This document shows, piece after piece, positions 1-4,961 of a DNA stretch of 5,915 nucleotides. The notes under the pieces are model-generated. The model was not told the origin of the DNA. It was given only the letters and a program-made list of their open reading frames with translations, and did no database searches. The position numbers and the translations under genes were made by a program. This stretch comes from Cyanobacteriota bacterium (lineage in GTDB: Bacteria; Cyanobacteriota; Cyanobacteriia; Phormidesmidales; Phormidesmidaceae). Each line of letters begins with the position of its first letter. Position 1 is the stretch's first letter. The stretch lies in the NCBI GenBank assembly GCA_027483425.1, contig JAIXUR010000233.1:1-5915 (forward strand). Direction: 5' to 3'.

Positions 1-3
1 CCT

Positions 4-143
4 CCCTTGGGCCTGCCTAGATTTGGGTCTAAGGACAATTCTGGCAACGGAAAGACCCAAGAATTTTGGTTCCTCGTCAAGGGCGCAGGGCTCTGCGCCC
101 CTACAGATGGGTATCTTTTTGCCCAGAAATCCCCTTGGCTCTA
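4..143. repeat. Dispersed intergenic repeat with a perfect hairpin, better-preserved copy
   Basis: This non-coding stretch lies just beyond the stop codon of the stress protein gene. It contains a perfect 8-bp hairpin (GGGCGCAG at 81-88, loop 89-92, CTGCGCCC at 93-100) followed by CCCTACAGATGGGTAT. It matches 5179-5288 in the same orientation: 4-20 matches 5179-5195 at 13 of 17 bases, 60-75 matches 5211-5226 at 15 of 16, and the rest aligns with small gaps. A shorter relative of the hairpin part lies at 3754-3786. The hairpin follows the stress gene on the minus strand but has no U-run, so I do not call it an intrinsic terminator. GC-rich palindromes of this kind are common between cyanobacterial genes. 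Confidence 0.7.
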
Positions 144-145
144 AT

Positions 146-730
146 TTATTGGGGCACCCCTAGAACTGGGCAGGGTGTTTGGGGGGCTAGCTGCTTCACC
201 AGCGCATGCTGGCTGGCTTGACAACCCACCAGGATCACCTCAGCGTTCAGTTCAGTGGCGACCTGGCTGAGTTCGGTGGCGACCTGGCCGATGCGGAGGT
301 GGGCGTCCAAGGAGCCTCGCCACTCGCTGGCCAGACAGCGGGCCTGCCAGAGAATGCGGTCAGCATTGTCGATGGTTTTGGGGCGAGTTGTATCGACCAC
401 GTATACCACATGCACGACGACCGGCTTTTGGCTGGCCATGCGGGTTTGGTGGGCGATGCACAGGGCGATATCTAAAGCCGCCTGGCTTTTAGGCGAACCG
501 CTAAACCCCACCACCACGTTAATCGTCGATTGACCGGGCTCCCCTTGGGGTTTGGTCTGCCTGGGCTTAGACACCAGAACCATTTGCGCCATTAAGTCAT
601 CGCAACCCAAGGCGGTCTGTAACCGAAAGAGCATGGGTTTTAACAGCGACGTATCTGGGCGGGTAGATGGGGTCAGCGATACCAACGCCCCCTGACGGAC
701 AGGGGCGGCATACCTTGATTGAGTTGCCAT
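146..730 (-). CDS. Universal stress protein (UspA family) with an N-terminal extension
   Basis: A 194-residue protein. Residues about 70-194 form a Usp domain: an opening strand and turn INVVVGFSGSPKSQAALDIAL (70-90 region), a second strand PVVVHVVYVVD (103-113), and a late helix-strand unit ending in AEVILVG (163-169). Usp proteins are small cytoplasmic alpha/beta proteins induced by stress; some bind ATP or other nucleotides. The ATP-binding pattern G-x2-G-x9-G-S/T is absent after Gly169 (the chain reads GCQASQHALVKQ), so this looks like the non-ATP-binding type. Residues 1-69 are an unassigned, proline- and polar-rich extension. The start at 728-730 is backed by AAGGAA, seven bases upstream on the minus strand. 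The gene has its own promoter and c-di-AMP riboswitch leader, so it is probably transcribed separately from the importer although it lies downstream of it. The family is clear; the physiological role is inferred from the riboswitch. Confidence 0.9.
   Translation of the reverse strand: MATQSRYAAPVRQGALVSLTPSTRPDTSLLKPMLFRLQTALGCDDLMAQMVLVSKPRQTKPQGEPGQSTINVVVGFSGSPKSQAALDIALCIAHQTRMASQKPVVVHVVYVVDTTRPKTIDNADRILWQARCLASEWRGSLDAHLRIGQVATELSQVATELNAEVILVGCQASQHALVKQLAPQTPCPVLGVPQ
250..291. repeat. 21-bp tandem repeat inside the stress protein gene
   Basis: Bases 250-270 and 271-291 match at 19 of 21 positions. On the coding strand they give QVATELS and QVATELN in the helix before the AEVILVG strand. 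The protein still lines up with the normal Usp pattern here without an extra insert, so the repeat has not lengthened the fold. Confidence 0.75.
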
Positions 731-761
731 GGGATATTCCTTAGCGTTTGAGCATGGACAG

Positions 762-788
762 CGAACAAGCCGTGAAAAACACGACTTG
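762..788 (-). terminator. Expression-platform hairpin of the stress gene leader (possible regulated terminator)
   Basis: Read on the minus strand, CAAGUCGUG (788-780), a five-U loop and CACGGCUUG (774-766) form a 9-bp hairpin with one G-U pair, followed by UUCG. The tail is weak for an intrinsic terminator. The 3' arm and tail (GGCUUGUUCG, 771-762) can instead pair with CGAACAAGUC at the very start of the leader (1002-993), ten pairs with one G-U. The two pairings exclude each other. The homologous hairpin upstream of the permease gene is conserved. Terminator function is inferred; translational control is also possible. Confidence 0.5.
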
Positions 789-828
789 GGACACTGAAGC
801 AGTCAACGGGATGAAGGCTGACGATTCA

Positions 829-993
829 GTCTCCTCTCAATGCCGACGAGGTTAGCTGACGGGCTAGGACTGAGAGATGTCCTTTTCCGATTACCCTCAA
901 AGTGGGTATTTAGAACTCGGAAATAAGCCCCTTTACTGGTTCCCCCGCTCTAGCAGTGCTGCCGACAGAAGACAGTGCTGCTAGACTAGGCCG
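829..993 (-). promoter_or_regulatory. c-di-AMP riboswitch (ydaO/yuaA type) upstream of the stress gene
   Basis: The minus-strand RNA carries the ydaO/yuaA landmarks in order: a stem UCUAGCAG (985-978) with CUGCUAGA (956-949); then GCGGGGGAACC, the hallmark G-rich turn; then GGGUAAUCGGAAA; then CCGUCAGCUAACCUCGU followed by GGC and a purine-rich GAGAGGAGAC. The core CCGUCAGCUAACCUCGU matches my memory of the Bacillus subtilis ydaO aptamer. This class binds cyclic di-AMP and in known cases usually turns genes off. The aptamer is about 90% identical by eye to the one at 4748-4913. Differences keep pairing: GGAC/GUCC (882-879 with 870-867) becomes GGGC/GCCC in the other copy. The canonical P1 stem is not obvious; the first-base to last-base long-range stem may serve in its place. 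Confidence 0.9.
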
Positions 994-1002
994 ACTTGTT
1001 CG
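993..1002 (-). promoter_or_regulatory. 5'-terminal pairing strand (putative antiterminator) of the stress gene leader
   Basis: On the minus strand this is CGAACAAGUC, lying at the predicted start of the transcript. It can pair over its full length with GGCUUGUUCG at 771-762 (one U-G wobble), enclosing the whole riboswitch. The wobble is a proper pair only in minus-strand RNA; on the plus strand it would be a C-A mismatch, which supports the assigned strand. Confidence 0.5.
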
Positions 1003-1010
1003 ATTCTCTT

Positions 1011-1040
1011 GATCTAAACGCAAAAAACCAAAAACGTCAA
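1011..1040 (-). promoter_or_regulatory. Sigma-70-type promoter for the stress gene
   Basis: On the minus strand there is a -35 TTGACG (1040-1035), an 18-nt spacer and a -10 TAGATC (1016-1011), which puts the start near 1004, two bases ahead of the leader's terminal pairing strand. The second leader has the same arrangement (TTGACA, 18 nt, TAGACT). The -10 match to TATAAT is 4 of 6, so conservation between the copies is the main support. Confidence 0.6.
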
Positions 1041-1068
1041 GGCAAGGTTACGTTATATGACCAATTAA

Positions 1069-1198
1069 GAGGTTGTTTGAAAAGCCAAAGAGCGTCTCAG
1101 ATTATACCTAGGTTCTAGGCTAATGGCCTCAAAATTCAGCGTTTTGACTGTCTCTTGGCGGCAAGCTATACCTGGGACAACCCTTTTCAAACAACCTC
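1069..1198. mobile_element. 130-bp MITE-like element with 16-bp perfect terminal inverted repeats
   Basis: GAGGTTGTTTGAAAAG at 1069-1084 is the exact inverse of CTTTTCAAACAACCTC at 1183-1198. Both ends are flanked by TAA (1066-1068 and 1199-1201), a likely 3-bp target duplication. There is no coding capacity. This is the form of a non-autonomous element moved by a transposase elsewhere; a TNA duplication would suit some IS5-family groups, but the family is a guess. It separates the ATPase gene from the promoter of the stress gene. Confidence 0.7.
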
Positions 1199-1278
1199 TA
1201 AAGGTGGCTCATATCTCAGGATATTGACGGTCGCCAGACGGCCCATAGAACCCCAAAATACTCTTTTCAAACAGCCTC
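1119..1278. repeat. Degenerate 80-bp tandem repeat of the element's right end
   Basis: The stretch ending at 1198 and the stretch ending at 1278 align at a constant offset of 80 bases: TTGAC at 1144 and 1224, the GGC near 1159 and 1239, and CTTTTCAAAC(A/A)(A/G)CCTC at 1183-1198 and 1263-1278, each followed by TAA. The terminal 16 bases differ at one position, while the inner part is only moderately similar. The unit ends on the first base of the ATPase gene's stop triplet. Confidence 0.6.
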
Positions 1279-2123
1279 TAACCAGCCATTTGTTCGAAGT
1301 AACTGTCGAGAAATCCCAGGGCATGATTACGCAGGTCGTAATACTCTGAAGACTCGCGCAGGGCGGCGCGATCGCGCGGGTGATCAAAGGGTACGGTCAA
1401 AATTTCGCCAATGTGGGCGTTGGGGCCGTTGGTCATCATCACAATGCGATCGGCCATATAAATGGCTTCGTCAACGTCGTGGGTAATCATCATCACCGCC
1501 TGGGGGTTGCGCTCCCAAATATCGAGCACCTGGCGCTGCAAACGGCTGCGGGTAAGGGCATCGAGGGCACCAAAGGGCTCATCCATCAGCAACATTTTGG
1601 GGCGAATGGCCAGGGCACGGGCAATGCCGACCCGCTGCTTCATGCCGCCCGATAGCTCATCGGGATATTTGGTGGCGGCGGCGGTGAGGTTGACCATCGC
1701 CAGGTGTTCTTCGACCAGATCCTGACGATCGCGGGAGGAGAGGCGATGGCACACTTCATCCACCGCGAGCCGCACATTTTCGCGCACCGTGAGCCAGGGC
1801 AGCAGCGAATATTGCTGAAACACCATCATGCGATCGGCCCCTGGCTTTTTGATCGGAGAGCCTTCTAAAAAGATGGCCCCAGACGTCGCCTGCTCTAGGC
1901 CACCAACAATTTTCAGCAGCGTCGATTTACCACAGCCCGAGTGGCCAATGATGGCAATAAACTCGTTTGCGCCAACGGTCAGGTTGATGTTGTCCAGCAC
2001 CACGGTTTGTTCACCACGGCTGTTGGGGTAGGCCTTCACCAAGTCTTGAATGACGAGGAAATCGCTTTCAAACTCAACCTGCCGTTGGTCTAGGGGCTGA
2101 GAGTATTGACTTGACTTAACCAT
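1278..2123 (-). CDS. ABC importer ATPase, NrtD/CmpD type (nitrate/taurine/bicarbonate family)
   Basis: A 281-residue cytoplasmic nucleotide-binding subunit that would power the adjacent permease. All motifs are intact: Walker A GHSGCGKST (60-68), Q-loop QQYSLLPW (103-110), signature LSGGMKQR (157-164), Walker B LLMDEPFGALD (178-188) and H-loop TH (214-215). The C-terminal stretch ESSEYYDLRNHALGFLDSYF (257-276) resembles the tail of NrtD and CmpD, and the length fits a single-domain NrtD rather than the longer NrtC, which carries an extra binding-protein domain. The start at 2121-2123 has GGAG seven bases upstream. It follows the binding-protein gene by 95 bases and is the last gene of the importer. 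Its stop codon overlaps the end of an inverted-repeat element by one base. No clear terminator follows. The substrate cannot be told from this subunit. Confidence 0.93.
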   Translation of the reverse strand: MVKSSQYSQPLDQRQVEFESDFLVIQDLVKAYPNSRGEQTVVLDNINLTVGANEFIAIIGHSGCGKSTLLKIVGGLEQATSGAIFLEGSPIKKPGADRMMVFQQYSLLPWLTVRENVRLAVDEVCHRLSSRDRQDLVEEHLAMVNLTAAATKYPDELSGGMKQRVGIARALAIRPKMLLMDEPFGALDALTRSRLQRQVLDIWERNPQAVMMITHDVDEAIYMADRIVMMTNGPNAHIGEILTVPFDHPRDRAALRESSEYYDLRNHALGFLDSYFEQMAG

Positions 2124-2218
2124 GATTGTTCTCCGGAAAAATGTATCTGGATCGCAGAGGTGGGTTGGAAATTTTTAACGTTTGAGGTTAGGATGTCGGG
2201 AATTTTGAGATGGGAACC

Positions 2219-3625
2219 TCACGACAAAAAGATCGATTGAGGACGCTTGGCCCGAATCTCAAACCCGTTCAAGTAGCCCACTGGATCGCTGGGATCGTAG
2301 GCGATACCGTCAATGAATACCTCCCCCGGTTCTACTTTATAATCCTCCGCCGGGCAGTCAATGCCCAGGTCGGCAGCAATGTCTCGATAGAGGTCGGTGC
2401 GCCAGGCCAAATGAGCTCTGGCCTCGGCATCGGCGGGAAACTCGGGAATTTGCCCCCAGCGGGCGGCCTGGGTCATCAGCCAGAGCGACTGAGACTGCCA
2501 CATAAACGTGGAATGATCACCGGGGGGGTGGGGCAGATCAGCGGGGAGTTTGAAAAAGATGGTGCTGTCGGGTATTTGTACCTGGCGGCTTTTGCCGTCA
2601 AAGCCCCCGTAGTTGTAGTCACCCACCAGTCCCGGCGTTGTAAATTTGGGTGGAGCGCCCGTAAACGATCGGGCCGAAATAATGTCCGCCACCTCGGCCC
2701 GGTTAGCCGGGTCATCGCAATAGCGACAGGCTTCAATCATGGCCTTGACGAGGGAGCGGTAGGTTTTAGGGTTCTCGTCAATAAACCCTTCCATCACGGC
2801 CAGCACCCGGTCAGGGTGACCGCGCCACACCTCTTTGCCGTGGGCAAAGGTAAACCCTACCCCCTCGTTGCCGGTGATGGCGCGGGTATTCCACGGTTCG
2901 GCCACCATGTAGGCCTGCATCGCCCCAATCCGCATGTTGGTGACCATCTGCGGCGGCGGAATAATAATGATCCGGAACTCCGCTAGGGGATCGACCCCCG
3001 CCGCCGCCGACAGGTAGCGAATAAAGTACTCATAAATGGCTGAACTGAGCACGGTGGCCCAGACCCGCTGTTCTGGTGCTAAGCCATCAAAGTAGCCGCG
3101 AAAGTCGCGACCAAAGGCCTCGAGATCGCCCCCATACTCTCGCCAGGGGCGCAGGCCATACTCCCACATGGCGGGGTTCATGGTCATGGCGTTGCCGTGG
3201 CGGTGAATGGTCATGGCCGCACACATGGGGGCAATGCGGGCACCCTCTGCGCCAATGCGGGCATTGGTCACGGCCCCAGATACCACCGGAGAGGCATCCA
3301 GACGGCCAAAAATCACGCCATCGCGGGAGGTACCCCAGCTAGCCTCGCGGTTGAGGGTGACAGTCAGCCCGTACTTATAGAAATAGCCCTTGGCCTGGGC
3401 GATCGCAAAGGGGGCACAGTCGTTGACGGGTACATAGCCCACCGTCAGGTGGGATCGCTCTAAACTGGCGGGGTTCACCACCTGCTCGATATTGGCCGCC
3501 TGAACCGCCGCACCACTGGGCGATGAACTGCTCTGGCGAAATGCTTGACCGCAGGCCGACGTCGCTAGTCCTGCGGTAAACCCGACCGCCCCCTTCAGGA
3601 GCGATCGCCGATGGATAGTTGTCAT
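2219..3625 (-). CDS. Periplasmic substrate-binding lipoprotein, NrtA/CmpA family
   Basis: A 468-residue solute-binding protein of an ABC importer. The N-terminus has a twin-arginine signal (RRSLLK, 6-11), a hydrophobic stretch and ATSAC ending at Cys25, a plausible lipobox, so it is probably Tat-exported and lipid-anchored, followed by a Ser/Gly/Ala linker. The mature domain carries family marks: LTVGYVPVNDCAPFAIA (60-76), ASWGTSRDGVIFGRLD (95-110), IIPPPQMVTNMRIG (221-234), EPWN (243-246), EACRYCDDPANR (298-309) and MTQAARWGQI (384-393). Length is near NrtA. Trp97 fits the nitrate-contact Trp of NrtA, but the positions I recall as Gln155, His196 and Lys269 appear here as Asn145, Tyr198 and Arg268. 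A substrate other than nitrate, such as bicarbonate or an organic solute, is therefore possible. The start at 3623-3625 has AGAGGA upstream. It lies between permease and ATPase genes in the same operon. Confidence 0.92.
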   Translation of the reverse strand: MTTIHRRSLLKGAVGFTAGLATSACGQAFRQSSSSPSGAAVQAANIEQVVNPASLERSHLTVGYVPVNDCAPFAIAQAKGYFYKYGLTVTLNREASWGTSRDGVIFGRLDASPVVSGAVTNARIGAEGARIAPMCAAMTIHRHGNAMTMNPAMWEYGLRPWREYGGDLEAFGRDFRGYFDGLAPEQRVWATVLSSAIYEYFIRYLSAAAGVDPLAEFRIIIIPPPQMVTNMRIGAMQAYMVAEPWNTRAITGNEGVGFTFAHGKEVWRGHPDRVLAVMEGFIDENPKTYRSLVKAMIEACRYCDDPANRAEVADIISARSFTGAPPKFTTPGLVGDYNYGGFDGKSRQVQIPDSTIFFKLPADLPHPPGDHSTFMWQSQSLWLMTQAARWGQIPEFPADAEARAHLAWRTDLYRDIAADLGIDCPAEDYKVEPGEVFIDGIAYDPSDPVGYLNGFEIRAKRPQSIFLS

Positions 3626-3753
3626 GACTCTAATCCTCTTGTCGCTAGGAGGTCAGGGAGGGATAAACGTGACTGGCAAAACCCCCATTCGCCATGGCCG
3701 CAGGTTGAGTGAAGCGGCTGCATGACCCAACCAAACTCCACCTGATTGGGGCC

Positions 3754-3786
3754 GGTGGGCAGTGCCCACCCTACAGAAGGGTATTC
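3754..3786. repeat. Hairpin repeat between permease and binding-protein genes
   Basis: GGTGGGC (3754-3760), loop AGT, GCCCACC (3764-3770) is a perfect 7-bp hairpin, followed by CTACAGAAGGGTAT. The stretch CCCTACAGAAGGGTAT matches CCCTACAGATGGGTAT at 99-114 at 15 of 16 bases, so it belongs to the same repeat family. It sits in the 176-nt gap inside the importer operon, where a stem in the minus-strand mRNA could affect the relative amounts of permease and binding protein. Confidence 0.65.
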
Positions 3787-3801
3787 AGTCACTGCATGGA
3801 T

Positions 3802-4650
3802 CTACATGGCTTTAACGGGACGGTGGGTGGCCCAACGCTGAATTAGGGTGATCGCGTAGTCTAGCACCAGGCCCGTGAGGCCAATCACAATTACCGCCAA
3901 AAACACAGAACTTAGGCTCAGTCGGTTCCACTCATCCCAGATAAAGAAGCCAATGCCAATGCCCCCCGTGAGCATTTCAACCGCTACAATCACCAACCAG
4001 GCAATGCCTAAACTCAACCGTAAACCGGTAAAAATGTAGGGCAAACTGGCGGGCCAAATAATCTTAAACATCTGTCGCCAGCGGGGCATTTCTAGCACTT
4101 GTGCCACGTCTAAATAGTCTTTGGGCACACTAGATACCCCCAGGGCGGTGTTAATGACCGTAGGCCACAGTGAGGTAATAAAAATCACAAAAATGGCCGA
4201 CGGATTGGCCAGGTTAAAAATGGATAGGGCAATGGGTAACCAAGCCACCGGAGACACCGGACGAAATAGCTGTACCAAGGGGTTAATAGCCATCATGGCG
4301 CGGGGCGATAGACCAATCCAAAAGCCCACTGGAATGGCCACTAAGGTACCTAGGAAAAACCCCAGGAGCACCCGGCGAAGGCTAGCTAAAAGTAACCAGC
4401 CAATGCCCAGATTTCCGGGCCCACGGCGAAAAAATGGATGGATAATGTAGTCGAGATTGGCTACCAAGGCCTCCCAGGGGGTTGGCATCAGGGTGGTGAA
4501 GAAGGTCGCAATTACCCACCAGAGCAGTAGAACGCCGAGGAAAGCGATCGCCGGTAAAACGATCCTTTCCCCAGGCAAATGAAATGACGCCTGAGCAGAT
4601 CTGGGCTGTCCTAAACGGACAGCCGTGCGAGTACGCGACCTGGGCTGCAT
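3802..4650 (-). CDS. ABC importer permease, NrtB/CmpB type
   Basis: A 282-residue inner-membrane subunit that would form a homodimeric channel. Hydrophobic segments are visible at about 30-53, 82-113, 133-163, 205-227 and 247-270. The family stretch FRPVSPVAWLPIALSIF (129-145) is followed by SAIFVIFITSLWPTVINTA (151-169). The cytoplasmic coupling loop that contacts the ATPase (EAA-type region) reads DVAQVLEMPRWRQMFKIIWP (181-200), then ASLPYIFTGLRLSLGIAWL (201-219) and EMLTGGIGIGFFIWD (225-239), all typical of NrtB/CmpB. Residues 1-29 are an arginine-rich cytoplasmic tail. The start at 4648-4650 is firmly set by a strong AGGAGG (4661-4656) five bases upstream. It is the first gene after the riboswitch leader; order permease, binding protein, ATPase differs from the usual nrtA-B-C-D. 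No NrtC partner is present. Confidence 0.92.
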   Translation of the reverse strand: MQPRSRTRTAVRLGQPRSAQASFHLPGERIVLPAIAFLGVLLLWWVIATFFTTLMPTPWEALVANLDYIIHPFFRRGPGNLGIGWLLLASLRRVLLGFFLGTLVAIPVGFWIGLSPRAMMAINPLVQLFRPVSPVAWLPIALSIFNLANPSAIFVIFITSLWPTVINTALGVSSVPKDYLDVAQVLEMPRWRQMFKIIWPASLPYIFTGLRLSLGIAWLVIVAVEMLTGGIGIGFFIWDEWNRLSLSSVFLAVIVIGLTGLVLDYAITLIQRWATHRPVKAM

Positions 4651-4680
4651 GAGATCCTCCTAGAGGCTAGTCATGGACAG

Positions 4681-4704
4681 CGAACAAGTCGTGGTTACAC
4701 GACT
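4681..4704 (-). terminator. Expression-platform hairpin of the importer leader (possible regulated terminator)
   Basis: On the minus strand AGUCGUG (4704-4698), loop UAAC and CACGACU (4693-4687) form a 7-bp hairpin followed by UGUUCG. Its 3' arm and tail GACUUGUUCG (4690-4681) are perfectly complementary to CGAACAAGUC at 4922-4913. The same two competing structures occur in the stress gene leader with a compensating G-U, so the arrangement is conserved. The U-run is short, so termination efficiency is uncertain. Confidence 0.5.
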
Positions 4705-4747
4705 AGGGTACTGAAGAGGTCAACCATTAAAGAATGCTGACGATTCA

Positions 4748-4913
4748 GTCTCCCCTCAACGCCGACGAGGTTAGCTGACGGGCTAGGGCTGAGAGATGCC
4801 CCTTTCCGATTACCCTCTAATGGGTATGACGAACTCGGAAATACGCCCCTTTACTGGTTCCCCCGCTCTGGCAGTACAAATACCTAACGGCACAGGACTG
4901 GCAAACTAGGCTG
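4748..4913 (-). promoter_or_regulatory. c-di-AMP riboswitch (ydaO/yuaA type) upstream of the importer operon
   Basis: The minus-strand RNA has GCGGGGGAACC (beside 4866), GGGUAAUCGGAAA and CCGUCAGCUAACCUCGU followed by GGC and GAGGGGAGAC, the ydaO/yuaA signature. The first stem is UUUGCCAG (4905-4898) with CUGCCAGA (4874-4867), 7 of 8 pairs with a C-C mismatch; the fourth pair is G-C here and A-U in the stress gene copy. The hairpin GGGC/GCCC (4801-4798 with 4789-4786) is GGAC/GUCC there. A further 7-bp pairing UUUCCGA with UCGGAAA brackets the middle. It is expected to control the whole permease, binding-protein and ATPase operon in response to c-di-AMP. Confidence 0.9.
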
Positions 4914-4922
4914 ACTTGTTCG
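4913..4922 (-). promoter_or_regulatory. 5'-terminal pairing strand (putative antiterminator) of the importer leader
   Basis: CGAACAAGUC on the minus strand, about three bases from the predicted transcript start, is perfectly complementary over ten bases to GACUUGUUCG at 4690-4681. The pairing closes a ~240-nt domain around the riboswitch and would prevent the hairpin at 4687-4704. Confidence 0.5.
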
Positions 4923-4931
4923 ATGTATTAG

Positions 4932-4961
4932 AGTCTAAGCGTAGAAAACTAAACCTGTCAA
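4932..4961 (-). promoter_or_regulatory. Sigma-70-type promoter for the importer operon
   Basis: A perfect -35 TTGACA (4961-4956), 18-nt spacer and -10 TAGACT (4937-4932) on the minus strand place the transcript start near 4925. The leader to the permease start codon is then about 275 nt, nearly the same as in the stress gene copy. Confidence 0.65.

Noticed and set aside
81..100. Intrinsic terminator after the stress gene
   Set aside because: The hairpin is strong but lacks a following U-run on either strand, and the same palindrome recurs as a dispersed repeat.
250..291. Seven-residue duplication as an insertion in the Usp fold
   Set aside because: The stretch from Gly148 to Gly169 has normal length for the family, so the DNA repeat does not add an extra turn.
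762..1002. Guanidine (ykkC-type) riboswitch, as seen before some importers of this family
   Set aside because: The minus-strand core and order of motifs match ydaO/yuaA; the characteristic ykkC elements are not present.
2210..2986. 258-codon open frame on the plus strand
   Set aside because: It is antisense to the binding-protein gene, whose protein is an unmistakable family member; the frame is a by-product of GC-rich coding sequence.
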